Notes under the pieces: generated by a model | The model's input: only the letters and a program-made list of their open reading frames with translations | Told to the model about the DNA's origin: nothing | Database searches by the model: none | Translations under genes and position numbers: made by a program | Source of the DNA: Lactobacillus huangpiensis | GTDB taxonomy: Bacteria; Bacillota; Bacilli; Lactobacillales; Lactobacillaceae | Reading direction: 5' to 3' | Length of the DNA stretch: 64,000 nucleotides | NCBI RefSeq assembly: GCF_019972815.1 | Contig: NZ_BPPA01000014.1 | Location: 18,785-82,784, forward strand | Part shown: piece by piece, positions 9,731-20,407 of the stretch | Layout: each line of letters opens with the position of its first letter | Position numbering within the stretch: the stretch's first letter is position 1

Positions 9731-11476
9731 CTACTGTCTTTTGCTTTTTAATCCCTCCAGTCTTGATTCCGCAATCTCATGTTCCAACTCGTTTTCACAT
9801 TGTTCTCTTTGGGCTTTATCCCAGCCATAATAATCAGACATGTGTTTAATCACGCCATTCTTTACCTGGTCTAATGTATCGCTCTTGAATAAAATATGAT
9901 AAGTACGTCTTAATAGATAGTCAACTGGTGTTAATGTCATTTCCTCTGCAAGCGAGTAATCAAGAGCTGCAGTTTCACCAATACTCAATCCTTCTTCTGG
10001 TTTGATTGTTTGGGCATAGTCGTAAATTTGCTCCGCCTGAGAGCCAAATAAGTTTGCAATCTCTTTTGCATCATCAGCTGCAAGGCCGGCAGCCACACCA
10101 TCTTTAGCAATGCGAGCAAGTTCAGCTTCTGCGTTGTCAGAATCGAAATCACCACCAGCAACTTTAATTTCTGCTGAATCTTGCAACGTAAAGTTTTTAG
10201 AAAACTCGTCATGAAATTTTTGCTGAATTTTCTTCATTGCACCATTGGCCATGATGCGGTAATCTGTCAGCTTACCTCCGGCTAAAGTGATCAATCCATC
10301 TTCTGCTTCAGTTAACGAACTACCACGTGATACTGCAGATGGTGCTGAAGTACTGTCAGAAACGCTGGCACCAGTTGCTGCATCTGCAGCTTCGTTACCT
10401 TCCACTTCAACTTCGATTAGAGGACGAACACCGGCCCAACTGGCTTCAACATCGTTAATTGTTAAATGGGCTGCAGGATACTTTTTATTGATGATATTTA
10501 ACAAGTAGTCTACATCGCTTTTTTCAACAGTAGGATGAGCATAATCACCTGTAAAGTCAGTATCCGTTGTGCCGAAATAGGTTTTACCTTCCCGAGGAAT
10601 AGTGAAAATCATTCGGCCATCAGCAGTACCTGAACCAAAATATGTTGGCTGTGGCACAGTCAAGCGGGACTGGTCAACTACCAAGTGGACACCTTTTGTA
10701 GGACGCAAACGCGGTTTTTTATAAACTTCTTTATCTTCTTGTCTTACCAAATCAGACCAAGGTCCAGAAGTGTTAATAACAACATCAGCATGAATTTCAA
10801 ATTCTTCACCAGTTAAATTGTCATGAACGCGAACGCCATTAACTTGTTTCTGATCATTATGTAAAATTGCTATACACTTCAGTCGACTAACGGCCAGACA
10901 TCCTAATTCATGAGCTTTTTTAACATTTTCTACTACCAAGCGGGAATCGTTATTTTGATAATCTAAGTAAACACCTGCACCCTGCAAGTTCTCACTATTT
11001 AATTGTGGCTCTCGTTTTAATGTTTCTTCCTTATTCATCATGTAGTTGGCATATTTAATTAAAGGTGAATCTCCTTCGATACCAGCCAAATGATCATAAA
11101 GATCCATTGCTACTTTTACCGAGAACATAGTAAACGTTGTCCCTGGTTCGTCATAAATTGGCAAAATCATAGGATCAGGTTGGGTCATATGCGGAGCAAT
11201 ATGCTGGATAACAGCACGCTCCTTGACTGTATCAGAAACGACTTGAACATCAAAGGTCTTCAGATAACGAATACCACCATGTACAAGTCTGGTAGACCGT
11301 GATGAGGTACCTCCACCAAAGTCTTGCATATCAATCAAGCCTGTCTTCATTTTAGCTGCACTGGCCTGAAGAGCAACACCTGCTCCAGTAATGCCGCCTC
11401 CGATAACCAGCAAATCTAATTTTTCATTTTTTAAACGTTCAATTTCTTCTTTTCTGGTTTCAATTGAAAACGCCAT
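9731..11476 (-). CDS. glpO: type 1 glycerol-3-phosphate oxidase/dehydrogenase
   Basis: FAD enzyme that converts glycerol-3-phosphate to dihydroxyacetone phosphate. The oxidase form uses O2 and makes H2O2. The 581-residue product has the FAD-binding GGGITGAGVA (about 25-35) and GGGTSSRSTRLVHGGIRY. It also has an insertion rich in Ala/Ser/Thr (about residues 360-395) before LITLAGGKLTDYR. Such an insertion is typical of lactic-acid-bacterial GlpO rather than GlpD, so oxidase is likelier, but this cannot be settled by eye. AGAGG precedes the ATG. It lies 31 nt downstream of glpK, forming a glpK-glpO operon. No glpF facilitator is seen. Confidence 0.9.
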   Translation of the reverse strand: MAFSIETRKEEIERLKNEKLDLLVIGGGITGAGVALQASAAKMKTGLIDMQDFGGGTSSRSTRLVHGGIRYLKTFDVQVVSDTVKERAVIQHIAPHMTQPDPMILPIYDEPGTTFTMFSVKVAMDLYDHLAGIEGDSPLIKYANYMMNKEETLKREPQLNSENLQGAGVYLDYQNNDSRLVVENVKKAHELGCLAVSRLKCIAILHNDQKQVNGVRVHDNLTGEEFEIHADVVINTSGPWSDLVRQEDKEVYKKPRLRPTKGVHLVVDQSRLTVPQPTYFGSGTADGRMIFTIPREGKTYFGTTDTDFTGDYAHPTVEKSDVDYLLNIINKKYPAAHLTINDVEASWAGVRPLIEVEVEGNEAADAATGASVSDSTSAPSAVSRGSSLTEAEDGLITLAGGKLTDYRIMANGAMKKIQQKFHDEFSKNFTLQDSAEIKVAGGDFDSDNAEAELARIAKDGVAAGLAADDAKEIANLFGSQAEQIYDYAQTIKPEEGLSIGETAALDYSLAEEMTLTPVDYLLRRTYHILFKSDTLDQVKNGVIKHMSDYYGWDKAQREQCENELEHEIAESRLEGLKSKRQ

Positions 11477-11507
11477 GATTTAGCCTCTTTCTTTTTTATA
11501 AAAATTT

Positions 11508-13040
<1,533 letters not shown>

Positions 13041-13066
13041 TTAGTATTAAAACTAATTTTGTAAAG

Positions 13067-13118
13067 GTAACTGTCGTTACAATTCAATTTTACCCTCGCT
13101 TTTCGGGAAGCGCTAACA
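13067..13118. promoter_or_regulatory. glpK upstream region: inverted repeat and cre-like site
   Basis: GTAAC-TGTC-GTTAC at 13067-13080 is a short perfect inverted repeat. GGGAAGCGCTAACA at 13105-13118 matches 12 of 14 positions of the Firmicutes CcpA consensus TGWAANCGNTNWCA. Both lie 40-95 nt upstream of glpK and between divergent genes, where a repressor and CcpA could act. This is pattern matching only. Confidence 0.45.
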
Positions 13119-13167
13119 TATAATGATAATAACTTATTAGTTAAAGTTATAAGTAAAAGGACAAAGT

Positions 13168-14049
13168 GTGATGAAATATAGTTTATTAACATATAAGTAC
13201 TTTATTGACGTCGTTGAAACACAAGGATTTACCCCTGCTGCCAAAAGAAATTTTGTCTCCCAAACAGCAATTAGCAATGCAATAAAAAATTTAGAGAAAG
13301 ACCTGGGCGTTCAACTTATTGATAGGTCAACTTCTCATTTTAAGGTCACTTTAGCCGGAATTAATTTGTACCATTGTGCAGTGCCTGTACTAAACAAATA
13401 TTATGAGTTTAGCGAAAAAATCAGCCAATTAAACAATTCCTTTCAAACAATAAGAATTCATTATTTGCACGCCTTCAATTATTGGGCAGTTCAATTGGCA
13501 CAGTCTCTTGCTAAAAACAATCCAGGTTTACAATTACAACTTGACACTGAAAACTTTGCCGCCAGTATACCTAAACTCGATGCAGGAGATTATGACGTAT
13601 TGATTGGGTTTTCCACTGCCGTTAGTAAAATTAAAAATATCCATGTTAGAAAAATCGGAACAGCCAATTTTGGCATTTTGTTGAATCAAAAGGCTATTGA
13701 TCAAAAAGGAAGACTCAAAAAGGAAGTTATAAAAAAGCAGCCCCTTTTCTTACAAAAATGGACTGCTACTGATAATAATGATGTACAAACAAAAATTAAA
13801 AATATTCTGGAAAAAATGAATATTAGTTATGAACAAATTAATTATTTAGATAGCTTTGACGCTGCTTTATCAAATGTTGTTTTAAATTATGGAATGGCTA
13901 TATATCCGGAAGAGTTGCCACTGCCGAAAATATATGATGAATATGTTACTTTTTTACCAAACTTGCCTAAACTAAAATACGATGTTGTTGCGATATATAA
14001 AAATCCAGCTATTTATAATATATTAGAACATTCCCTGTCTAAAAAATAA
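13168..14049 (+). CDS. LysR-family transcriptional regulator
   Basis: A 293-residue regulator. The N-terminal winged helix-turn-helix (about 5-62) has the LysR pattern GFTPAAKRNFVSQTAISNAI. An effector domain follows, with the usual alternating alpha/beta pattern. The start is GTG 13168 or the adjacent ATG 13171, both downstream of AAAAGGA. It is divergent from glpK with 142 nt between, which fits control of the glycerol operon. The convergent MFS gene 21 nt downstream is another possible target. The effector is unknown. Confidence 0.88.
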   Translation: MMKYSLLTYKYFIDVVETQGFTPAAKRNFVSQTAISNAIKNLEKDLGVQLIDRSTSHFKVTLAGINLYHCAVPVLNKYYEFSEKISQLNNSFQTIRIHYLHAFNYWAVQLAQSLAKNNPGLQLQLDTENFAASIPKLDAGDYDVLIGFSTAVSKIKNIHVRKIGTANFGILLNQKAIDQKGRLKKEVIKKQPLFLQKWTATDNNDVQTKIKNILEKMNISYEQINYLDSFDAALSNVVLNYGMAIYPEELPLPKIYDEYVTFLPNLPKLKYDVVAIYKNPAIYNILEHSLSKK

Positions 14050-14070
14050 GTATTAAGTTACTTTCTATAA

Positions 14071-15264
14071 TTAGTCCAGTTTTCCCAATTTGCCTAAACC
14101 AGTAACTATAGTTATAAGCACTGAGAGAAACATGCAAACGGCAGCAACGACGAATATTGAATGGATTTCTGCTTTAATTAGAAAGCCACTAATTAAAGAC
14201 ATAACAGGACCAATTATTCTTGTTAGCGAAGTTGAAATAGAAGTTATTGTTCCTTTAAATTTAGATGGGGTTTCTGCTTGAATAACAGTAAAGAAGTTGG
14301 CTTGCGACCAGACGCTACCAAACGAAACCAATGCGTAACCAAAAGTGACCCAAATAAATGACTGGACATCAAGCATAATTAGGAAACCTCCCATTATTAA
14401 CAGGGCAATCATAATCATTTGAGTACCAAGTCTCATGCTTTTATTAACGCGCAAATAAATAAAATTGCCTAAAATGCTTGCAATCGCTGCTACTGTGTAA
14501 AAAATACTGACCATATTGACAGAAACTTTCATTTCTTGTTTTAACAAAAAAGTAAGCATGGGAACAACTGCTTGAAAGCCAATGTTTGCCACGAAAAAAC
14601 TTGCGATCAGCCATTTAATATCATGATGTGCAAATAAAAAAGTGATTCCATCTTTTGCGCTTTTATTAAAAGACTTTTCTTCTTTCACTGACTTAATTTC
14701 TTTATACAACGGTTCATAATCTTTAATGACATAGGTTAAGTAGCCAAAACTTAAGGCATCTAGCAAAAAACCACCTACGTAATCAATTAAATTAATAATG
14801 ACAGCTGCAATACCTGGACCAAAAGTTTTTTGAATCGATGAAATTAATCCCATTTGTCCTGAAACGGAAGATAGTTCTTCTTTTTTAACCGATTCGGCTA
14901 TGAAAATTTGATATCCGGTCCAAGTAATTAAATCAAATGAACCAAGTATAAAGACTACTAATAAAAGCCAATATAATGAAATATTTTTAATAACCAAAAA
15001 TGGTGCAATTATAATTAGCACCATTTGCATTATCAAAGAAAAGAGCATGATTGTCTTACGAGAATATATATCAAAAATGGGTCCAATTGTTAGTCCAAAC
15101 AATGCTGTCGGCAGATATTCAACTGCGGTTAAAAGTCCCATTATGACTGATGAATGAGTTCTAGACAGCATCAGCAGTGGAATTGCAAAAGTGTAAAATT
15201 GATCACCCAGTCCTGAAATGGCATAGCCTAAAAGTAGTTTATTTTTTTGTGTTAAATTTTTCAT
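14071..15264 (-). CDS. major facilitator superfamily transporter
   Basis: A 397-residue protein with about 12 membrane segments. The region GPIFDIYSRKTIMLFSLI is the loop-2/3 motif of MFS carriers, and the protein resembles the MFS_3/enterobactin-exporter-like group. The substrate is unknown. It converges on the LysR gene with a 21-nt gap and no clear terminator between them. The N-terminus starts MKNLTQKNKLLLGYAISG. Confidence 0.85.
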   Translation of the reverse strand: MKNLTQKNKLLLGYAISGLGDQFYTFAIPLLMLSRTHSSVIMGLLTAVEYLPTALFGLTIGPIFDIYSRKTIMLFSLIMQMVLIIIAPFLVIKNISLYWLLLVVFILGSFDLITWTGYQIFIAESVKKEELSSVSGQMGLISSIQKTFGPGIAAVIINLIDYVGGFLLDALSFGYLTYVIKDYEPLYKEIKSVKEEKSFNKSAKDGITFLFAHHDIKWLIASFFVANIGFQAVVPMLTFLLKQEMKVSVNMVSIFYTVAAIASILGNFIYLRVNKSMRLGTQMIMIALLIMGGFLIMLDVQSFIWVTFGYALVSFGSVWSQANFFTVIQAETPSKFKGTITSISTSLTRIIGPVMSLISGFLIKAEIHSIFVVAAVCMFLSVLITIVTGLGKLGKLD

Positions 15265-15508
15265 TGTGACTTCTTTTTAAATTTACGACAGACTATGTAC
15301 TTAACTATTACAACGCACATAATTCGCCGTTTTTAAGTTTAAATTAATTTAAGTAGTTTTATTGTTAGTAAGATAGTTTTTAAATCAGATCGTTTTTTGA
15401 TTTATTTTTAGTATAATAAATATATATAAATAGAATAACAAATTTTCTTAAGATTTGTCCATATTGCCAGCGACCTAAAACCTAAGGTAAAAATTAAGGA
15501 GTGTAAAA
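15265..15508. other. intergenic promoter region between divergent genes
   Basis: AT-rich 244 nt containing a TATAAT-like box near 15412. It probably holds promoters for the MFS gene (leftward) and the small membrane protein (rightward). No further structure is seen. Confidence 0.35.
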
Positions 15509-15790
15509 ATGAAAGCAAATTTAAAAAGTGATAAAACAGGAGTAATTAAACGGGTGAAAGCTAGGGCAAGTTGGACAGCCCTTTTCTTTGGTGCGTGGGT
15601 ACCAATCTTCAGAGGAGACTGGAAGTTTGCCATTCTTTTTGGAATTATTCAATTACTTGAATTTTTTTCTTTTGGAATTATAGGATTAATTATAAGAATT
15701 GTAACCTGTGTCAAATATAATTCTTGGTATATATCAGAACTACTAAATAATGGTTATTCTCCTGCTGATAAACCTCTGAACAGGTATTAA
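15509..15790 (+). CDS. small membrane protein, DUF2628-like
   Basis: 93 residues with two hydrophobic segments. The stretch ASWTALFFGAWVPIFRGDWK, followed by a long hydrophobic region and a C-terminal KYNSWYISELLNNGYSPAD, resembles DUF2628-type small membrane proteins of lactobacilli. In these the N-terminal segment precedes an amphipathic W/F-rich turn. Function is unknown. ATG at 15509 follows AAGGAG by 9 nt. It is monocistronic. Confidence 0.7.
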   Translation: MKANLKSDKTGVIKRVKARASWTALFFGAWVPIFRGDWKFAILFGIIQLLEFFSFGIIGLIIRIVTCVKYNSWYISELLNNGYSPADKPLNRY

Positions 15791-15966
15791 GACAAAAAGG
15801 TCTTTACCTAATCTGATGGGATTTCAAATAAACGAATTTATAATTACAAGTAGAATGGTAAACTTTAATACAACTAACTAAAATTAAACTATTCCAAAAA
15901 ACAATTATCTCAAAATGTGACCTCAAAATTCATAAAATATTTGGAGGCTATTTTTTTGTTAAAATT

Positions 15967-16209
15967 TTATTTCTTGATTTCACACGCACTCACAATTTCT
16001 GAGATGCGAACTTCATTTTCTTCAGAACCTCCAATAAAAGTTAATTCTGGTTCATCATCTTCTTCATTCATAATATCTTGGACAAATATTGTTTTCGTTT
16101 TGCCATTTTTTAACTTAAATTGAACAGTTCTACCATAAAAATGTTTTCCTAACTCTTGCAATGTCATTTTATGTGGATCCATTTCATCAACTTCATAGTC
16201 ATCAAACAA
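15967..16209 (-). CDS. small hypothetical protein with doubtful start, possibly degenerate
   Basis: An open frame of 80 codons encoding an acidic soluble protein, with HKMTLQELGKHFYGRTVQF in the first half and ELTFIGGSEENEVRISEIV near the end. The pattern looks like a real folded domain of beta strands. The start is doubtful: TTG at 16209 has no ribosome site, and an in-frame TAA stands one codon upstream. The next candidates are Met10 and Met15. Upstream of the TAA the same frame stays open for 14 codons back to ATG ATG, so a nonsense mutation may have cut the gene. Family unknown. Confidence 0.5.
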   Translation of the reverse strand: MFDDYEVDEMDPHKMTLQELGKHFYGRTVQFKLKNGKTKTIFVQDIMNEEDDEPELTFIGGSEENEVRISEIVSACEIKK

Positions 16210-16559
16210 TTTTTATATAATTTTGATACGGCAATAGATAAGCTTGTAAATCATCATTTTTAAATACTCAGTTAATATCAAGTAACATTTATTTCCACTT
16301 TTTAATTTTATAACACTTACTTATTTTTTATTGCTTCCCCTTTATCATAATACTCTATTGATTCCATTGTCTATATAGTTAATAAGCATTTTTGCTACAC
16401 GATTAATTGCTTCATATTATTTTTACTGAATGATCTTTCACAGAAAATGTTTATCAAAAAATGAATTGTTATCTATTAACAAACACTTCACTTTGGTTTC
16501 CATATTCAAAAAATAAAATATTTAGATTATTTATTCATTTATGCCGTGCGAAAGCAAAA
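16210..16559. other. AT-rich intergenic region, nothing recognised
   Basis: About 350 nt between the 80-codon frame and the tmRNA terminator. I found no ORF with a ribosome site, no strong hairpin and no clear promoter. The longest small frame with an ATG (about 21 codons, leftward) has no ribosome site. Confidence 0.5.
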
Positions 16560-16593
16560 TAAAGCCCTATGATTGCTTTATTCATAGGGCTTT
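16560..16593 (-). terminator. rho-independent terminator of tmRNA
   Basis: Stem AAAGCCCTATGA / TCATAGGGCTTT with a 9-nt loop, 14 nt past the 3' end of tmRNA, followed leftward by T-rich sequence. Confidence 0.88.
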
Positions 16594-16606
16594 ATTTAAA
16601 TATCTA

Positions 16607-16969
16607 TGGAGGTGAGGGGAATTGAACCCCTGTCCAAACGCATTCCGTCACTGACATCTACGATCATAGTTATATTATTTGAACTTCACTAGTCCAAAAC
16701 GCCATATAACAGGGCTAGTATGGGCTAGCTAACCTGGAATGACTCTTTTTAACTATTCAGATGAGGTAGTTAAACGTAACTCACTAAGTTGATACTTGAA
16801 TTCAGACGTGAGTAATCCGAAAACAAGCAACACATGCGCCTAAATTAGGCAGCTAATGCGTAAGAATTTTCTTTATTTGCAGTTATAAAACTGTGACGTT
16901 TTTACGTAGACGTGACCTACGAACCGCAGTCAATGCGAATCTACGCCTGTCGAATCCCAAAACACCCCC
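16607..16969 (-). ncRNA. ssrA: transfer-messenger RNA (tmRNA)
   Basis: Rescues stalled ribosomes and tags the unfinished protein for degradation. The 5' end GGGGGTG pairs with CACCTCC at the 3' end to form the tRNA-like acceptor stem. The T-arm reads AGGGGTTCAATTCCCCT, and the 5' domain has GGGATTCGACAGGC. The 3' CCA is not encoded: after the discriminator A at 16607 comes TAG, so CCA must be added. The tag reading frame at 16845-16880 encodes ANKENSYALAA and then TAA. With the alanine from the charged tmRNA the tag is AANKENSYALAA. A terminator follows. The 363-nt length is normal. Confidence 0.97.
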
Positions 16970-17032
16970 GCTTTGGGTAGAAATAATTATAGCATAATAT
17001 AGCAATCTTGCCTAATATTATAAAATCACTTT

Positions 17033-17845
17033 TTATTTATCAAAAACAAATTTGCTAAAAGCTAAGGCTATACCATCTTGATCATTTGATGCAGTTTCAA
17101 AGTCAGCTTGTTTTTTTGCTTCTGCAGAACCATTATTCATGACTACTGAAGTTCCAGCTACTTGAAACATTGGTATGTCATTTCGTTCATCCCCAATTGC
17201 CATTATTTCTTCCGTTTTGTAATTTAACTTTTGTGCTAAGTACTGTAATGCAATACCTTTATTAACATTGGCATGCATTACTTCTAAAAAATTAACGGCT
17301 GCTCTGACAACATAATTATCTTGACCAAAAACATGCTTAACTTCAGCTTCAATTTCATCTAGTTTTTCTTTTTCATCGCCAAAAACGGCTTTGATAACAG
17401 TTTCTTTACTTGATAAATCTTGTGGTTTCCTAATCAATATTCCGGCATTATTTTCCCATGCCTGCGTTACTGTTATTCTACCCACATTCAAATTGCTGGT
17501 AATAATTTGACTGTCAGCATTCACAATATTATAAAAAACTTTGTTTTTCTGACTAAATTTGTCAATTGCTTCATAAGTTTTTGCAGACAAACATTTCTCA
17601 AGTAATTTTACGTGCAACCCTGTTTCAATTACGGCACCATTAAAAGTTATTACATATTGATTATTGTTTTTCAACGCTAATTCATCAATGAATTTTTTAA
17701 CTCCAGCATAGGGCCTTCCTGAACATAAGACCACTTTAACATTTTTGCTAATTGCTTTTGTAATTGCTTCTCGAGAGGATTCTAGAATCTTACCTTGACT
17801 ATTTAATAAAGTATCATCAACATCAACAGCTACTAATTTAATCAT
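17033..17845 (-). CDS. Cof-type HAD-IIB sugar-phosphatase-like hydrolase
   Basis: 270 residues. HAD motif I is VAVDVDDTLLNS (about 5-16), with the nucleophile Asp8 and acid Asp10. Motif II is CSGRPY, and motif IV is AIGDERNDIPMF, with an IIB cap domain between. The family dephosphorylates sugar phosphates, pyridoxal phosphate or FMN, and the substrate here is not predictable. It lies upstream of tmRNA on the same strand, separated by 63 nt. It is one of four Cof-type paralogues in this window. Confidence 0.9.
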   Translation of the reverse strand: MIKLVAVDVDDTLLNSQGKILESSREAITKAISKNVKVVLCSGRPYAGVKKFIDELALKNNNQYVITFNGAVIETGLHVKLLEKCLSAKTYEAIDKFSQKNKVFYNIVNADSQIITSNLNVGRITVTQAWENNAGILIRKPQDLSSKETVIKAVFGDEKEKLDEIEAEVKHVFGQDNYVVRAAVNFLEVMHANVNKGIALQYLAQKLNYKTEEIMAIGDERNDIPMFQVAGTSVVMNNGSAEAKKQADFETASNDQDGIALAFSKFVFDK

Positions 17846-18072
17846 TTATGTTTCTTTCTATGGTTCTTTCCAATAGTTAGTTATTGTATAGCCTGGCTTC
17901 CAAGCTTACTTTTCATTATACAGAAATTTTCAAAATAAAAAATTGTATATCTATAGGGTTTTAAACATTTATTTATGTTAACTGTTAACTCAAAATATGT
18001 AAATTCTATAACTAAGTCACTTCTAAGATCAGCAAATCCACCTCATATTAGCTCATTTTCAAAATAAAAGAA

Positions 18073-18098
18073 AACCGTTAAGAAACTTTCTTAACGGT
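18073..18098 (-). terminator. rho-independent terminator of ackA
   Basis: Stem AACCGTTAAGAAA / TTTCTTAACGGTT just after the ackA stop, followed leftward by a T-rich tract. Confidence 0.85.
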
Positions 18099-18117
18099 TC
18101 ATAATTTTTTGTTTTTA

Positions 18118-19302
18118 TTAATTCAAATGTGCTAATCGAACGACATCACGCTCAATCATTAATTCCTCATCAGTTGGAATAATTAGAGCTTTAATCTTTG
18201 AATCTGGTTTAGTAATAAACTTCTCGCCATTGGATTTATTTGCTTCCAAGTCAGGCTTTAAGCCTATAAATTCAAAAGATTTCATTACATTTTCACGAAT
18301 GCCGGAATCATGCTCACCTACGCCTGCTGTGAAAATAATTGCATCTGCGCCCTTCATTTCCACCATATAGGAGCCAATATATTGGATAACACGATTTACA
18401 AAAATAGCTCTAGCGAGATCAGCTTTTTTATCAGAATTATTCTCTAGATCACGCATATCAGAAGAAATTTCAGAAATTCCCAGCAGACCAGACTTATCAT
18501 TCAAAATCTCAATCATTTCATTGATATCAATATGGTCTTTATTCATGATATATTGCAAAACAGATGGGTCAACATCACCTGAGCGTGTACCCATAGTTAT
18601 ACCAGCCAATGGAGTAAAGCCCATTGATGTATCAAAGGACTTACCACCTTTAACTGCAGTGATGGATGCACCTGAACCAAGGTGACAAACAATTAACCTT
18701 AAATCTTTAACATCTTTACCCAACATCTGAGCAGCGCGTCCTACAATATAACGAACAGAAGTACCATGAGCACCATACTTACGAACGCCATATTTCTCAT
18801 AATAATGATAGGGAATCGAATACATATAATGCACAGGATCTAAAGTTTGATGGAATGAGGTATCGAAAACGCCTACTTCAGGAACACCAGGTAGCAATTT
18901 CATAAAGGCCTCAATGCCCTTCCCTTCTGCCGGATTATGAAGTGGAGCATATTCCTTCAAATCATAAATCTTTTGAAGTTTTTCCTTGTCAATTAGAGCA
19001 GAATCAGTAAAGTCTTCTCCACCTGCAACTATTCTATGGCCAACACCTACAATTTCACTCAAATCGTTAATCACATGGTATTTCTTTAATGCTTCAAGTA
19101 GTAAATTAACTGCAGTTTCCTGATCTGGAATGGCAACATTCTCTGAATGTTTTTCACCATTCTCCAGTTCAATTTCAAAAGAAGAACCGTCAATACCAAC
19201 TCTGTCAGCAATTCCATTTGCTAAAACCTTTTCTTCAGGTAAAGCAAACAACTTATATTTAAATGAAGAACTGCCTGAGTTGATTGCTAAAACTTTTTTC
19301 AT
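18118..19302 (-). CDS. ackA: acetate kinase
   Basis: Makes ATP and acetate from acetyl phosphate. The 394-residue ASKHA-fold enzyme has INSGSSSFKYKLF at the N-terminus, VGHRIVAGG, VGVFDTSFHQT, CHLGSGASITAV and TRSGDVDPSVL. It works with phosphotransacetylase, whose gene (pta) is 40 kb away in this window. The methyltransferase gene 43 nt upstream reads the same way, so the two are probably co-transcribed. The same ytxK-ackA neighbourhood is known from Bacillus. Confidence 0.97.
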   Translation of the reverse strand: MKKVLAINSGSSSFKYKLFALPEEKVLANGIADRVGIDGSSFEIELENGEKHSENVAIPDQETAVNLLLEALKKYHVINDLSEIVGVGHRIVAGGEDFTDSALIDKEKLQKIYDLKEYAPLHNPAEGKGIEAFMKLLPGVPEVGVFDTSFHQTLDPVHYMYSIPYHYYEKYGVRKYGAHGTSVRYIVGRAAQMLGKDVKDLRLIVCHLGSGASITAVKGGKSFDTSMGFTPLAGITMGTRSGDVDPSVLQYIMNKDHIDINEMIEILNDKSGLLGISEISSDMRDLENNSDKKADLARAIFVNRVIQYIGSYMVEMKGADAIIFTAGVGEHDSGIRENVMKSFEFIGLKPDLEANKSNGEKFITKPDSKIKALIIPTDEELMIERDVVRLAHLN

Positions 19303-19345
19303 AAATGTAATTCCTCCATAAACTTGACTTTGAAATTTTCACAAA

Positions 19346-20347
19346 TCAATCAATGTTTTTAGTATACCACTCATTTAGTTTAACATTAAGCTTTATTAGG
19401 TCTTGTTCACTTTTAAATGAATCTAACTTTGTGAGAAAAACTTCACTATTTCTGATATTTTTTCCATGATTTTGAAAGGCCAAAATTGATTTTTGATTAA
19501 ATTTATTCTGAAAAGCACTGTCTGGTAACTCAATTATTGCACGCAGAAAAACCTTATCAGTTAGCCATGGCATAAAGTCACCACCACCTTTGCCAGACAA
19601 AATATTCTGTGGCACAATCAGGAAAGCATAGCCACCGGCTTTAAGATTTTTAATGGTCTGTTCAATAAATAAAAGATGAGCAAGCGAATGTCCATTCTCA
19701 GATTTGGTAGCAAAATTTTTAGCGTTTTTATCAATTGGATAATAACCAACTGGTAAGTCACTTACAACAACATCAGGGCTTTTAAACATCCAGGGAGTTA
19801 GAGCATCCTGACAAAACATTTCAATATCAATATCACTCAAATGAGCTTCAATATCAGCAAAGCTCAACATTTCTTCATCATTATCAATACCATAAAGTTC
19901 AAAATCAGACTTTGAATGATTAGCACTTTTCAACTGATTGACTACAGAAAACAATAAATTTCCAGTTCCAATAGCAGGATCGGCAATTATCAACCTTTCC
20001 TTTGGTAAAAGTTTTAACATAAACATTGCAATTACTGTTGAAATCGCAGGAGGCGTCGGCATCTGATTAACATCCAACCCGTCTTCATTAATTGCTTTTA
20101 AAGTTAAATAAGTAAAAATTTGCAGCTTTAGCTTATTAGAAAGTCTGCTATAATCTAATTTTTCATATTTTTGACTCAATTCTTGAACCGTTTTTTTGTC
20201 GGGAGCTCCCAGTTCAACCTTAATTTGACTATTTTCAAGATTATCAAAAGTTTCTGTCAGAGCTTCACCAAATGAGACATTCAATGCCTCTTGCAAGCAT
20301 TTAATACAGTCCAAGAAATTATTAAACAGTTTTTCAATATTATCCAT
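19346..20347 (-). CDS. class I SAM-dependent methyltransferase, YtxK-like
   Basis: 333 residues with a SAM-binding motif DPAIGTGNLL (123-132) and an N6-adenine-type catalytic motif altered to DLPVGYYP (197-204) in place of NPPY. The N-terminal helical part resembles type I restriction M subunits, as in Bacillus YtxK. In Firmicutes this gene sits between comG and ackA, as here. The changed Asn makes classic DNA adenine methylation uncertain. ATG at 20345-20347. The comGG stop is 60 nt upstream. Confidence 0.88.
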   Translation of the reverse strand: MDNIEKLFNNFLDCIKCLQEALNVSFGEALTETFDNLENSQIKVELGAPDKKTVQELSQKYEKLDYSRLSNKLKLQIFTYLTLKAINEDGLDVNQMPTPPAISTVIAMFMLKLLPKERLIIADPAIGTGNLLFSVVNQLKSANHSKSDFELYGIDNDEEMLSFADIEAHLSDIDIEMFCQDALTPWMFKSPDVVVSDLPVGYYPIDKNAKNFATKSENGHSLAHLLFIEQTIKNLKAGGYAFLIVPQNILSGKGGGDFMPWLTDKVFLRAIIELPDSAFQNKFNQKSILAFQNHGKNIRNSEVFLTKLDSFKSEQDLIKLNVKLNEWYTKNID

Positions 20348-20407
20348 TGCTTATTCCCCTTATCTCTTAAATATTTTAATAGAAGAAAGGTAATTAGAGC
20401 AAGAGAA

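Noticed and set aside
15900..15960. A possible terminator CCTCAAA...TTTGGAGG before the 80-codon gene
   Set aside because: The stem is short and has a bulge, so it is weaker than the others and was not listed.
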